Assembly (NCBI GenBank): GCA_025055795.1
Contig: JANWVV010000046.1
Coordinates: 1 to 36,520, forward strand
Length of the DNA stretch: 36,520 nt
Direction: 5' to 3'
Source: Gemmataceae bacterium
GTDB taxonomy: Bacteria > Planctomycetota > Planctomycetia > Gemmatales > Gemmataceae
The notes under the pieces were generated by a model that did not search any database, had not been told where the DNA came from, and saw nothing but the letters and a program-made list of their open reading frames with translations. The position numbers and the translations under genes were made by a program. Positions 17,330-26,406 of the stretch are shown piece by piece (within the stretch, counting starts at the first letter, position 1; each line of letters opens with the position of its first letter).

Positions 17330-18301
17330 CTAAGAAATGTAGCCGATAGCGTGTAAATGCTCCGGCAATAGAACAAAGGGGCGACGCGGGATGCACTCCC
17401 AACGGAACAGCGGTAGCAGATCGCGTACAGTAACAGGCTCGATCTTTCCAAGCCAGCCGCAGGACCAGGCCAGCAATCCCAACAGGGCTTCGGGACGGAC
17501 CCCAGCCTGGCGTAATTGAATCAAGCGGGTGTCACCATGACGTTTGGCCAGGCGTCGACCATCTGGACCCACCACCAAGGGAACGTGGGCAAATACCGGT
17601 GGTGTCAGGCCTAACGCTTTGTATAAGAGTAACTGACGGGGTGTCGAGGGAATCAGGTCATCACCGCGGATCACTTCGGTGATACCCATAGCAGCGTCGT
17701 CCACAACTACGGCAAGTTGATAGGCGGGAGTATCGTTGTTCTTCCACACGACGAAATCACCGCCCAGCAGACGCAGATCCAGGGATTGTTCACCGGCCAG
17801 GTGATCCTTGAACCGCGGGGTATGAGTAACCCGAAAGCGCCACGAGAAAGGACGCCCCTGTTGACAAAGGATTTGCGCATCAGCCACTGTACGACCCGAA
17901 CAAGTACCCGGATAAACGGGGCCTTCCTGGTCGTTGTGGGGGGCACTGGCTGCCTCAGCGACATCTTTACGCGTGCAGGTACATGGATAAATCAATTCCT
18001 GCTGTTGCAGCCGAGTCAAAGCTTGCTGGTAGAAAGGCAAGCGTTGGGATTGAATGACCACGGGGCCATCCCAATCCAAGCCTAACCAACGCAGGTCATC
18101 CAGGGCCAAATCAGTGGCTCCGGGCTTGACCCGCGGTGAATCGATGTCTTCGATGCGAAGGCGTAGCTGTCCACCTCGGCTCCGCACCGCTAGCCAGGCG
18201 ATCAGATAGGTCCGGGCATTGCCAATGTGCTGCGCCCCCGTGGGTGAAGGGGCTAACCGGCCTACTACAGTGTGATTCAGTTCCCTTTGTCCGTTCCCCA
18301 T
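17330..18301 (-). CDS. gluQ: Glutamyl-Q tRNA(Asp) synthetase
   Basis: A 323-residue truncated class I glutamyl-tRNA synthetase relative that attaches glutamate to queuosine in tRNA(Asp). It has only the catalytic half: the opening GRLAPSPTGAQHIGNARTY carries the HIGH-type motif (HIGN), and GPDGRRLAKRHGDTRL carries the KMSKS-type motif. The zinc knuckle is visible as YPCTCTRKD followed by YPGTCSG (CxC...Y...C). The anticodon-binding half of true GluRS is missing, which sets this enzyme apart. The ATG at 18301 is preferred; a GTG ten codons upstream adds no conserved sequence. It is divergent from glyA, with about 150 bp between them. Substrate follows from the family; the tRNA is not tested here. 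Confidence 0.92.
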   Translation of the reverse strand: MGNGQRELNHTVVGRLAPSPTGAQHIGNARTYLIAWLAVRSRGGQLRLRIEDIDSPRVKPGATDLALDDLRWLGLDWDGPVVIQSQRLPFYQQALTRLQQQELIYPCTCTRKDVAEAASAPHNDQEGPVYPGTCSGRTVADAQILCQQGRPFSWRFRVTHTPRFKDHLAGEQSLDLRLLGGDFVVWKNNDTPAYQLAVVVDDAAMGITEVIRGDDLIPSTPRQLLLYKALGLTPPVFAHVPLVVGPDGRRLAKRHGDTRLIQLRQAGVRPEALLGLLAWSCGWLGKIEPVTVRDLLPLFRWECIPRRPFVLLPEHLHAIGYIS

Positions 18302-18454
18302 AAAGATATTCTGCTTTCGTTTTGCCCACACGATTCACTATTTCGGGGTGGGGCTTCTGATTCGGCCGTTGCACGCTCATTTTTCTAAAACGAACTATGT
18401 CGCAACGGCGCATCGCCGGAGGCTTGAAGTCTCAATTTATCAAGGAATCGACTC

Positions 18455-19702
18455 ATGAGTGTGCTACAGCAAAGTGATCCGGAGGTTTACGCTGCCATAG
18501 CGGGAGAACGGCGCCGACAGCAGAACGGCTTGGAGATGATCGCTAGCGAAAATTACACAAGCGCGGCGGTGCTCGAAGCCCAAGGATCTGTCTTGACTAA
18601 CAAGTATGCAGAAGGCTATCCAGGTCGCCGCTACTATGGCGGTTGCGAATTTGTGGATCAGGTAGAACGTTTGGCGATTGCTCGGGCCAAAGAGCTATTC
18701 GGGGCAGCCCACGTCAATGTTCAACCCCACTCGGGGGCCCAAGCTAACATGGCGGTGTACTTTGCCGCCTTGCAGCCCGGTGATGTCATCTTGGGTTTGG
18801 ACCTGGCCCATGGCGGCCATCTCACCCATGGCATGCGCCTTAACTTTTCGGGCAAGTATTTCCATGTGGTCAGCTATGGCGTTCGTCGGGAGGATCACCG
18901 CATCGATTTCGACGATCTGGTCCGTAAGGCGCGAGAACATCGGCCCAAACTGATTATCGCCGGCGCTAGTGCCTATCCTCGACTGCTTGATTTTGCCCGT
19001 TTTGCCGAAATCGCACAGCAGGTAGGCGCTCTTTTGCTGGTCGACATGGCCCATATTGCTGGTCTGGTAGCTGCGCGTTTGCATCCCGATCCCGTCCCCT
19101 ACGCCCAGTTCGTGACCAGCACCACTCACAAGACGCTTCGTGGTCCGCGTTCCGGTTTCGTTCTTTGCAACGCGGAATGGGCCGATCGTATCAATGCTGC
19201 CGTTTTCCCCGGTATCCAAGGTGGGCCGCTCATGCACGTCATCGCGGCTAAGGCTGTGGCCTTTGGCGAAGCCCTCCAACCTGCCTTCCGGCAATATGCC
19301 GCGCAGATCATCGCTAACGCCCAGACACTGGCTGATGTCCTTCTGCGTGCCGGCTTTTCCCTAGTTTCCGGGGGAACCGACAATCATCTCCTTCTGGTCG
19401 ACGTCACTCCCAAAGGACTGACGGGTAAACAGGCAGAGCAACTACTTGATGCGGTAGGCATCACTGTCAATAAAAACATGATTCCATTTGACAGCCGAAA
19501 GCCCTTGGATCCTTCTGGAATCCGTTTGGGCACCCCAGCGTTGACTACTCGTGGCATGAAAGAAGACGAAATGCGACAGATTGGCCAATGGATTGTAGAG
19601 GTGTTGACGCATCCAGGGGATACCGCTGTTATGGAACGCGTCCGCGGGGCTGTCCTGGAGCTGTGCCGACAGTTTCCCGCCCCCGCGGAAAGCTGGAGCT
19701 GA
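18455..19702 (+). CDS. glyA: Serine hydroxymethyltransferase
   Basis: A PLP enzyme that converts serine and tetrahydrofolate into glycine and methylene-tetrahydrofolate, the main one-carbon source. Its 415 residues are standard for bacteria. Visible hallmarks are the [19 protein letters not shown] block near the N-terminus, the [13 protein letters not shown] loop, the cofactor region VDMAHIAGL and the PLP-binding [14 protein letters not shown] with Lys226. The [15 protein letters not shown] block near the C-terminus is also intact. AAGGA (18442-18446) lies 8 nt before the ATG. It seems to be a single-gene transcript, divergent from gluQ. Confidence 0.98.
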   Translation: MSVLQQSDPEVYAAIAGERRRQQNGLEMIASENYTSAAVLEAQGSVLTNKYAEGYPGRRYYGGCEFVDQVERLAIARAKELFGAAHVNVQPHSGAQANMAVYFAALQPGDVILGLDLAHGGHLTHGMRLNFSGKYFHVVSYGVRREDHRIDFDDLVRKAREHRPKLIIAGASAYPRLLDFARFAEIAQQVGALLLVDMAHIAGLVAARLHPDPVPYAQFVTSTTHKTLRGPRSGFVLCNAEWADRINAAVFPGIQGGPLMHVIAAKAVAFGEALQPAFRQYAAQIIANAQTLADVLLRAGFSLVSGGTDNHLLLVDVTPKGLTGKQAEQLLDAVGITVNKNMIPFDSRKPLDPSGIRLGTPALTTRGMKEDEMRQIGQWIVEVLTHPGDTAVMERVRGAVLELCRQFPAPAESWS

Positions 19703-19924
19703 AGAACGATTGTACGCTCGGTTTCTTAAGCCGGATGTTTATTAAAGTGCACCTGCTATCCGACATTTAATCGTCGCTTCACGCAGAGCAAAAGCTGCGT
19801 CTACTCATCACGGAACGACTGACCAGGCGCGTATGATAGATTACATCTAATGGCATTGTGCTACATCGCCTGTATGACTGGGCGATGGTGCATGATCATG
19901 AAATATTAGATTGAACCAGCAGAA

Positions 19925-20356
19925 ATGAATGCAGTTCTAGTCGTTTTACTGGTTTGCGGCGGATTAACCGTCTTATTCCTGGTGTTTGTATATTTGATCA
20001 CCTTTCTGTTCCGGTACGCCTGTGTGTTGTGTGGGTTGCCCAAGCCTTCCATGTGGACCGCCTTTGGTGTGCTCTGCCTGATTTGGATATGTAAGTCTGT
20101 AGTAGAGGCGTTGATGAAGTTAACCGTGGCCGAGGGTAGTCGTCAGGCGGGGCTACCCCCTTGGGAAGGGTGGCTGATTGTCCTCATTCTGCTGTTACCC
20201 GTCGACTTGATGATTTCCGCATCCTTGCACGCCGCTTTGATGGGTATCCGCTTCGGCAAAGGGATCGAAGTTTGGTTCGTCCAAATGCTCATCATAGGAG
20301 CAATAGTGGCAGCCATTGCTGGTGTTGCTGCCGTATACATTTTAGCTGCTGCCTGA
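19925..20356 (+). CDS. Small integral membrane protein
   Basis: A 143-residue protein with four likely membrane segments: about 3-30 (VLVVLLVCGGLTVLFLVFVY), 42-62 (WTAFGVLCLIWICKSVVEAL), 82-105 (WLIVLILLLPVDLMISASLH) and 118-142 (IIGAIVAAIAGVAAVYILAA). There are no conserved charged or catalytic motifs. I do not recognise the family. The start at 19925 has only a weak AGCAGAA upstream. It stands between glyA and the convergent DUF6263-like gene. Coding is supported by the regular hydrophobic pattern and an uninterrupted frame. Confidence 0.65.
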   Translation: MNAVLVVLLVCGGLTVLFLVFVYLITFLFRYACVLCGLPKPSMWTAFGVLCLIWICKSVVEALMKLTVAEGSRQAGLPPWEGWLIVLILLLPVDLMISASLHAALMGIRFGKGIEVWFVQMLIIGAIVAAIAGVAAVYILAAA

Positions 20357-20467
20357 TTTTCCCACTGACTCCTGAACGATGGAGCGATTGCACGGCCAGT
20401 TAATTTTTATCCCTACCAGATTGTCGATAACTTGTAACCGATGTCCTTTGCCCTTCCTTTGTGGGCA

Positions 20468-20510
20468 GACAAAACAAAAGTCAGGTTGCAACTGCGATTA
20501 CAACCTGACT
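20468..20510 (-). terminator. Intrinsic terminator of the DUF6263-like gene
   Basis: AGTCAGGTTG (20479-20488) and CAACCTGACT (20501-20510) form a perfect 10-bp stem with a 12-base loop. Reading the minus strand, the stem is followed at once by a T-rich tail (TTTGTTTTGTC, 20468-20478). It lies about 100 bp after the stop codon of the minus-strand gene that ends at 20614. On the plus strand no T-run follows, so it is directional. Confidence 0.75.
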
Positions 20511-20613
20511 GTCCATTCAGTCGAATTGATCCAGCCGATTAGCTGATTACTTTACTTAGTGCTTATTATTCCCATCTTAACAGCAATATCCTAACATCCA
20601 TCCGTGTAATGAC

Positions 20614-21801
20614 TCACTTCGAGGTAGAAGAGCTTAGGAAGCTGCTGTCGCCAGTACGCAGTGTTGTCTTTTGTTCTTGATACAGCTCGACCTTGGAGTC
20701 GGTGGCTCCGATGTTAACCGTCAGCTCACCCTTGAGCTTGAGGGTTATCTCTGCTGAAACGATCCGTTGTGTTTTGGGGTCGTAGTAAATAACTCCTTTC
20801 GGTGGCTGTTCACCCATGCCTTTGGGTTGTTCTAGCTTGCCTTCCTTGATGCGGAAGAACAGCCCATCCGAGGCAGTACCTTTGGGAATCACATAGACTA
20901 TGTCCGTTTCCACTTCGATTTTGTCGTAATCTTTTTTCCCCTCTTCGGTGCTTGGACCAACATATTTGAACCTATACGTCACTTCATACGAGCCGATGGG
21001 CCCCAGCGAGATGACCGCTTTTTTCTCCCAGCTATCACCAGGCTTTTTCGGAGTATCAGGCACCAAATAGAAGGTGGGGTCGCACATTTGCTTGAGGGAA
21101 TCGTCAGTGACGATGTTACGAAATAGACTATCAAGTTGGTTATTCCCCCCTGAAAGTTTGCGGATGAATTCGTCCTTGCCGCTGACCGATTCCACACGGA
21201 ACGCTTTGTCCAAAGTTACCACAAACTTGGTACCCACCAACTTCTTGAAAAACTCCATCAGAGTCGGATTGCCAGCGGTGACACTAGCATCCGATTGCGT
21301 TGAATCGTAGTTGATCGTATTACCTGATATATCTATGCTGACTTTCAGCCCTTCGACCTCTTGTTCCAGCTCCCATTTATCACCCGTTTGCTTGACCGGG
21401 TTCCATTTGAAGTAATAGGTGCTTTCTTGCTTTTGCGTAACGTCCTGTCCTTGGACCTTGATCACCTGTGAAACCTGTGTTTTTAATTCCTGATAGAACT
21501 TTTTGTCTTTCTCAAATTTAGGGGCAAAAGTTCGCGCATTCGGATCGCTTTTTGGTTCTTCTTTCTTTGGTTCCTCTTTTTTGGGTTCTTCCTTTTTTGG
21601 TTCCTTAGGTTCTTCCTTTTTTGGTTCCTTAGGTTCTTCCTTTTTTGGTTCCTTAGGTTCTTCCTTCTTAGTCTCTTGTTTATCGGTTGTCCCTTTGGAC
21701 GGTTCCTTAACTGGCGGTTGGGTCTTGCTATCCTGGGCGATGACAAGGGCGGCCAGTAAGGTCAAGGTAAACGATGCTACCAAAAGTCGCATTTGCAACA
21801 C
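20614..21801 (-). CDS. Secreted DUF6263-like protein with a Lys/Glu/Pro repeat tract
   Basis: A 395-residue exported protein. The GTG at 21799-21801 is chosen because AAGGAG (21810-21815) is 8 nt upstream; an ATG three codons inside is the alternative. A signal peptide (RLLVASFTLTLLAALVIAQ) is followed by a highly charged tract of KEEPKEPK units (about residues 40-90), which must be extended and disordered. The C-terminal 300 residues are a beta-rich domain that resembles DUF6263 proteins of planctomycetes, with a YYFKWNPV opening and a KPGDSWEKK strand. The tract may span the cell-wall space or bind polyanions; this is inference. A clear terminator follows the gene. It has no operon partner. 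Confidence 0.8.
   Translation of the reverse strand: MLQMRLLVASFTLTLLAALVIAQDSKTQPPVKEPSKGTTDKQETKKEEPKEPKKEEPKEPKKEEPKEPKKEEPKKEEPKKEEPKSDPNARTFAPKFEKDKKFYQELKTQVSQVIKVQGQDVTQKQESTYYFKWNPVKQTGDKWELEQEVEGLKVSIDISGNTINYDSTQSDASVTAGNPTLMEFFKKLVGTKFVVTLDKAFRVESVSGKDEFIRKLSGGNNQLDSLFRNIVTDDSLKQMCDPTFYLVPDTPKKPGDSWEKKAVISLGPIGSYEVTYRFKYVGPSTEEGKKDYDKIEVETDIVYVIPKGTASDGLFFRIKEGKLEQPKGMGEQPPKGVIYYDPKTQRIVSAEITLKLKGELTVNIGATDSKVELYQEQKTTLRTGDSSFLSSSTSK
21584..21655 (-). repeat. 24-bp tandem repeat inside the DUF6263-like gene
   Basis: Three perfect copies of the unit GGTTCTTCCTTTTTTGGTTC plus CTTA lie head to tail (21584-21607, 21608-21631, 21632-21655), flanked by degenerate copies on both sides. 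On the coding strand each unit gives KEPKKEEP. Perfect copies indicate recent slippage, so the repeat number is likely to vary among strains. Confidence 0.9.
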
Positions 21802-22299
21802 TGCAACCACTCCTTGATTCAGGTGCACTTGAGGGGGGCCCCTCCCAGTGCACATCTGCCATTCAAAACCTTTTGTCAGAAAGAGAGAAACAACGAAGGT
21901 GTTGTACCCGTTCCGGCTACGGAAGCAAGTCAGCTGTTACAAGTCCAGTTAAAACCACTCCGCAGGGAGCATGGACTCAATTATCGACAGAGCGAAGACG
22001 GCTTACTAGTTCACCACAACGCTGACAGGGACATTGTTGTGGAGGGTATGCAATAGTGTCTCTCGGTCTGATAATATTCTGCCGACTCGTCGTTGGAGTG
22101 GCGTTCCGCGAGACTATTTCATTGGTTCGAAGGTAACGTTATTTTGCAAGGTTTGCGTCGTTTTTCAGTGAGCAATTTATCGCCACGATCCCATCCGAGC
22201 CGAGTAGAGATAACCTCGAATTAGGGAGCATTATCTGTTCCTGGCAGCAGTTACAAGCTACAATTGCAACAAAATTCTCAGGGAGGGATGGAGCCGGTT
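21802..22299. other. Divergent intergenic region
   Basis: About 500 bases separate the DUF6263-like gene from the DHH phosphoesterase gene. Plus-strand frames run open for 80-90 codons (for example one ending near 22056), but they start inside the coding region of the neighbour, lack a ribosome binding site and resemble nothing I know. GGAG at 22290-22293 is the likely ribosome binding site of the rightward gene. No other signal was found. Confidence 0.35.
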
Positions 22300-23343
22300 A
22301 TGCCCGTCGACTGGTCACCGTTGGTCTCGTTACTCCGGCAGAGCGAGCGTCCGCTTCTGATGACACATGTGCGACCAGATGCCGACGGGCTAGGCGCCCA
22401 GCTGGCGTTGCATGAGGCGTTGCGATCGCTAGGCAAGCAGCCTCGCATCGCTATTGCCAGTCGTTTGCCCCCCCGCTACGCGTTCCTGGATCCGGAACGA
22501 CGTATTATTGAAGACTTCAAGGCAGCAGACTGGAGCGACCGCGATTGTGTGCTGATTCTGGATACCGGAACGTGGACGCAATTGGGTGATTTTGCCGATT
22601 GGCTCCGTCGCTCTCCCCTTCCCCGTGCGGTCATTGATCACCATCGCACCCAGGACGACCTGGGCGGATTGGTTTGTGTCGACCCTACGGCAGAGGCCAC
22701 TGGTCGATTGGCCTATGAGCTAATTCAGGCTCTAGGGGTTCCCTTACGCCCGGTCATCGCTCAGCATCTGTTTATGGCGCTAGCCGCTGACACAGGCTGG
22801 TTCCGACATGCCAATACCACCCCCCAGACCTTTGCCCTCGCAGCCACCTTAATGCAGGCAGGGGCCCAGCCAACCGTGATCTACGAAAAACTTTACGAAA
22901 CCGCTACACTAGCACGACTGCGGTTATTGGGTGTAGCGTTGGAACGACTTCATTTAGCCGCCAGCGGGAAGGTGGCCTACACGGAAATCTACCTGAAAGA
23001 CTACGCCTTAACTGGTGCCGTTCCTGGCGACACCGAAGAACTGATCAACTACCCGCGTAGTCTGGATGGTGTCGAGGTGGCGTTAGTTTTCATAGAACAA
23101 GCCACAGGAGGCACCAAAGTCAGCTTTCGCTCGCGTACTGTGGATATTTCCAAGCTGGCCGAGCGGTACGGTGGGGGAGGGCATCGTTTTGCTTGTGGAG
23201 CGACAATTCCCTTGCCTCTGCCCCAGGCCCGCGAAACAATCCTGGCCGCTGTCCAAGAATGGTTGCGATCTCCATCGCCTGCTTCCGGTCTATCTGCTAA
23301 TGTAACATCGACTTCATTGCCGGATCCTCCCCCTGCCTCCTGA
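22300..23343 (+). CDS. DHH/DHHA1 phosphoesterase (NrnA-like)
   Basis: A 347-residue cytoplasmic phosphoesterase of the DHH superfamily, most like bifunctional oligoribonuclease/pAp phosphatase NrnA, which degrades very short RNAs and 3'-phosphoadenosine 5'-phosphate. Metal-binding motifs are present: THVRPDADGLGAQLAL (H23, D27, D29), LILDTGTW (D88) and VIDHHRT (D113, H114, H115). The DHHA1 domain ends with the glycine-rich GGGHRFACGA. The ATG at 22300 is chosen because GGAG (22290-22293) is 6 nt upstream and the fold begins soon after; an ATG at 22288 is possible. The C-terminal 30 residues are a Ser/Pro-rich tail. The next gene, a membrane cytochrome, follows after 61 bp and may share its transcript. 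Confidence 0.88.
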   Translation: MPVDWSPLVSLLRQSERPLLMTHVRPDADGLGAQLALHEALRSLGKQPRIAIASRLPPRYAFLDPERRIIEDFKAADWSDRDCVLILDTGTWTQLGDFADWLRRSPLPRAVIDHHRTQDDLGGLVCVDPTAEATGRLAYELIQALGVPLRPVIAQHLFMALAADTGWFRHANTTPQTFALAATLMQAGAQPTVIYEKLYETATLARLRLLGVALERLHLAASGKVAYTEIYLKDYALTGAVPGDTEELINYPRSLDGVEVALVFIEQATGGTKVSFRSRTVDISKLAERYGGGGHRFACGATIPLPLPQARETILAAVQEWLRSPSPASGLSANVTSTSLPDPPPAS

Positions 23344-23404
23344 CAAACATCTTGTTAAACGTTCCCAAGTACCGCCGTTTGCGGATAAAGTCGGGGATGC
23401 CACC

Positions 23405-24553
23405 ATGGCTCTTTCGCAAGAACTATCTCCATTGCGTCAGCTTCCTGGACCGGCGCGATTGGTCCTCACCGTATTCCTGCTAGCTGTTGGTTTGGGTTAC
23501 CTGGCCGCCCTAGTACAGCTGCACCTCCAGGACAGTCGTGGTGGAACGTTACTCCCCACGGTCGCTGACGTCATCCTGAAGTACACTGGCAAGCAATGGC
23601 TCGAGACGGCACCGCCCCCTGCAGTAAGCCAACTGGAACGTCTGATCATGGGACCAATAGAGGGGGTGCCCTGGAATGGCACCGGAAGCATGGCGGCCGC
23701 GTTCTTTCACAAAGATGGGGCCGGTTTTAAGCGGGAATATGAACAAGCCGATGAAGCAACCAAAGAACGCCTCATGGCCGAACGTAATGGCGAGCGGGAA
23801 GCGTTACGGCTGTGGATCCGTTTGGAAGATGACGCCCAGCGACGAGCCGCCTATGAAGCCGACCGGTTTGTTCCGCCTCCCGAGGCCGCTCCCAAGATCA
23901 TCACCCCCCACTACCGTGATCCTGATGGCGCTATCAAGGTTCGCTCCATCCTGACCGACCGTTGTGCCCGTTGCCATGCTGCGGGTGCGGAGCAAGAAAA
24001 CTATCCTCTAGAGACTTACGACCAAATTGCTAAATATCTAGTTGTGCCTCCCACTCCGGTCGTGCCGCCCGGGGGCGGTTGGGTAAGTGTGGCCACTCCC
24101 ATCAGCCTGGAAAAGCTCGCGCAATCCACCCACGCACACCTGCTTAGCTTCGCTGTGCTATTCTCCGCAACAGGGTTTTTATTCGCGCTGACCGGGTACC
24201 CTGCCTTGGTACGCTATCTATTGGCGCCGGCTGTGTTGCTTGCCTTGGTTGCCGATGTGTCCCTATGGTGGCTGGCCCGTTTGTCTGACCACTACGGCCC
24301 CTATTTTGCCATGATCATCCCCCTGACCGGAGGAATTGCAGGCACCGCCCTGGTTTTACAAATCTTGCTTACTACATTTCATCTTTACACCGCGCGTGGC
24401 AAAACCATCCTAGCTTGCCTCCTTCTGCTTGCAGTGATCTTTGGTACCGCCGTTTATGTTCAGTATGTCCAGCCCGCCTTACAAGCCAAACGAATCCAAC
24501 CACACGCCGCAAAACTGGTCGACACCACATCTGAGCGGGGCCGAAACAACTGA
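23405..24553 (+). CDS. Membrane-bound monohaem cytochrome c
   Basis: A 382-residue protein with one N-terminal membrane span (about 18-38), an exported domain of about 200 residues, and four C-terminal spans (about 245-265, 270-292, 303-325, 335-353). One c-type haem site, CARCH, sits at 187-191. Just before the second span is a histidine-rich STHAHLLSF motif (H243, H245), which could bind another haem or metal. Similar cytochromes occur in planctomycetes, often annotated as elongation-factor-like or hypothetical. It lies 61 bp after the DHH gene. No partner oxidase is present in the window. Redox function is well supported by the haem motif, but the role in the chain is unknown. Confidence 0.8.
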   Translation: MALSQELSPLRQLPGPARLVLTVFLLAVGLGYLAALVQLHLQDSRGGTLLPTVADVILKYTGKQWLETAPPPAVSQLERLIMGPIEGVPWNGTGSMAAAFFHKDGAGFKREYEQADEATKERLMAERNGEREALRLWIRLEDDAQRRAAYEADRFVPPPEAAPKIITPHYRDPDGAIKVRSILTDRCARCHAAGAEQENYPLETYDQIAKYLVVPPTPVVPPGGGWVSVATPISLEKLAQSTHAHLLSFAVLFSATGFLFALTGYPALVRYLLAPAVLLALVADVSLWWLARLSDHYGPYFAMIIPLTGGIAGTALVLQILLTTFHLYTARGKTILACLLLLAVIFGTAVYVQYVQPALQAKRIQPHAAKLVDTTSERGRNN

Positions 24554-24982
24554 TGGAGTAAACACAGGTCTTGACTGATATCACCTGCTAGCTATTACCC
24601 TATTTTCGAAAGCATGACGCAAAACAAGTGAAGGAGCAATCAGCTCTCGCTATGTTCAAGGGACTCCATGATCCGCCACAACAAACAAAATCCCTTCTCA
24701 AGGCCAAGGTGCCACTTGCGAACACCATTTAATGCCAACAAAATGGAGGCCATCGCCTTGAACTAAGGCGGCTGCCTGTGGAAGTCACTTTTTACCTGTG
24801 GTAGAATTGGGATTTGCCACAATTCCTAAAGACCATCCCTCCGACAGCAACTGATAGTAACAGTTGGAAATGGCCTCGCTGCCCGTCACGTTACCGCATG
24901 CACCGGTCTTGCAGATTTTTTGCAAACTGAAGCTTAGGGAATAAACGAAGTAGTCCACCCTAATCGCGTTATATTTTCTAAC
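24554..24982. other. Convergent intergenic region
   Basis: About 430 bases lie between the cytochrome gene and the Gly/Met-rich gene, which converge here. A short dyad, AACTG-ATAGTAA-CAGTT, is at about 24849-24865 and could be a weak terminator, but it has no T-run. I see no coding region, RNA gene or mobile element. Confidence 0.35.
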
Positions 24983-25915
24983 TTACTGGGCTAATTCTCC
25001 AGCAAAGCCAATCTTGCCACCAAATCCCCCCATCCCCATCATGTTGAAGCCACCCATCCCCATCATGTTGAAGCCCATCATTCCACCCCAACCTCCCATG
25101 CCCATCATGTTGAAGCCGCCCATACCCATCATCATACCACCCATACCCATCATCATGCCACCCATACCCCACATACCTCCGATGCCCATCATATTGAAGC
25201 CGCCCATACCCATCATGCTAAAGCCTCCGATGCCCATCATATTGAAGCCGCCCATACCCATCATGCCCATCATACCGCCCATACCCATCATGCCCATCAT
25301 CATGCCACCCATACCCATCATGCCACCCATCATTCCCATCATCATGCCGCCCATGCCCATCATGCCGCCCATACCCATCATGCCCATCATACCGCCCATG
25401 CCCATCATACCCATCATGCCGCCCATGCCCATCATACCCATCATGCCGCCCATGCCGCCGAGATAGCCGCTAGGTATTGTGGGAAGCATTTGGATACCGC
25501 CACCACCAAAACCACCCATACCCATCATGCCGCCCATGCCCATCATGCCGCCCATGCCTCCCCATCCTCCCATGCCCATCATCCCACCCATGCCAAAGCT
25601 CCCAAATCCGCCCATGCCAAAACTGCCAAACCCACCCATCCCTGTGAAGTTGCCAAAACCATTCCCTTGGAAACCACCACGATTGCCAAAATTCTGAAAA
25701 CCTTGGTTCCCTTGAACCCCTTGATTTCCTGCTATACCCTGCACACCCTGAACACCAGCGGGTCGCCACTCACCGGGGGGAACATAGGGCACAAAACCTG
25801 GCCGAAATGGAGCTTTGCCCGGTTGGGCACGCAAACCGGTGGTCCAGGGAATTACTGCACACGCCCCAAGAACCCAAGCAAATACCGCCAGACGGCCAGG
25901 TAGCTTACGCATCAT
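24983..25915 (-). CDS. Secreted Gly/Met-rich low-complexity repeat protein
   Basis: A 310-residue exported protein. Two adjacent ATGs lie 6 nt after GAGGAG, which supports the start. The signal peptide (LAVFAWVLGACAVIPWTTGL) is followed by a basic-to-neutral stretch with a G-x-Q pattern (GVQGVQGIAGNQGVQGNQGF), and then some 200 residues of GGMMGM, GGMMMG and FNMMGMGG units. Roughly one residue in three of this tract is Met and the rest mostly Gly. The unit phrasing changes along the protein, from GFGSFGMG to GMMG to GGFNMM, so it grew by slippage and duplication. Met-rich exported tracts can bind Cu(I), or soak up oxidants, but no such function is shown. The high GC-poor/rich codon pattern of Met (ATG) and Gly makes the DNA itself repetitive. 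Confidence 0.8.
   Translation of the reverse strand: MMRKLPGRLAVFAWVLGACAVIPWTTGLRAQPGKAPFRPGFVPYVPPGEWRPAGVQGVQGIAGNQGVQGNQGFQNFGNRGGFQGNGFGNFTGMGGFGSFGMGGFGSFGMGGMMGMGGWGGMGGMMGMGGMMGMGGFGGGGIQMLPTIPSGYLGGMGGMMGMMGMGGMMGMMGMGGMMGMMGMGGMMGMGGMMMGMMGGMMGMGGMMMGMMGMGGMMGMMGMGGFNMMGIGGFSMMGMGGFNMMGIGGMWGMGGMMMGMGGMMMGMGGFNMMGMGGWGGMMGFNMMGMGGFNMMGMGGFGGKIGFAGELAQ
25015..25640 (-). repeat. Short-period repeat tract encoding the Gly/Met-rich region
   Basis: The plus strand shows dense repeats of CCCATCATGCC and CCCATACCCATCAT-type units, with changing period (9, 12, 15, 18 bases). They stay in frame with the minus-strand gene throughout, so selection keeps the protein open while the array expands and contracts. 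An open frame on the opposite strand is a by-product and is not reported as a gene. Confidence 0.85.
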
Positions 25916-26406
25916 CAGTTGCTCCTCAGCTCTGTTTTTGACCGGATAGGTCCGCTCACCGGATGCTCCGGACGATGATAGGAAGTAAACCCTCCGAGTT
26001 TATCCCACCGTTGTCTGACCACTAGAACAACGGAACGCAAGTGATGCCTAGCTTATACGCACACCAGGAAAAATGCGCGGACAAAATGCAAAATTTTTTC
26101 AAAAAAAATTGACCTCTGGCGTCTTGCACAAAAAAACGTCAATTTGGTGCATTACCACAAACTTGACATTTTTTTGTTTGTTTACACAGACTCGTTTGTG
26201 CCATCAGAGCAAATGAGGATGACGCCCTGAAGATCTACGACGGCCCAATGCATTCGAAGGGTGACCCCTGAGATAAAACGAAAGGCCAACGGCGACCTCA
26301 AGCCAGAAAAGTGTAAGTGAAAGTGTGATTTATATTGGTCAAAGTGAACTTGTTGGCGAATCCATCCTACGTCACTCGTTCAAGATCCGGGTAATAGACC
26401 AGTTGC
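25916..26406. promoter_or_regulatory. A/T-tract-rich upstream region of the Gly/Met-rich gene
   Basis: This gap has unusual A and T runs at about 26088-26185 (several tracts of 6-8). AAATTGAC (26106-26113) and GTCAATTT (26138-26145) form a perfect 8-bp inverted repeat with 24 bases between, a spacing more like two operator half-sites than a hairpin. The runs are likely to be intrinsically curved DNA. It lies about 190 bp before the start of the minus-strand gene. No confident -10/-35 pair was found, and the remainder looks featureless. Confidence 0.45.

Noticed and set aside
18695..19294. 199-codon minus-strand open frame
   Set aside because: Antisense to glyA, whose protein is fully conserved. 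A codon-bias shadow.
21793..22056. Open plus-strand frame upstream of the DHH gene
   Set aside because: It begins inside the neighbour's coding region, has no ribosome binding site and its translation has no recognisable features.
25014..25697. Pro/Ile/Met-rich plus-strand frames and a CRISPR-like repeat appearance
   Set aside because: They are the complement of the Gly/Met-coding repeats. The units are too short, without unique spacers of constant length, and no cas genes are near.
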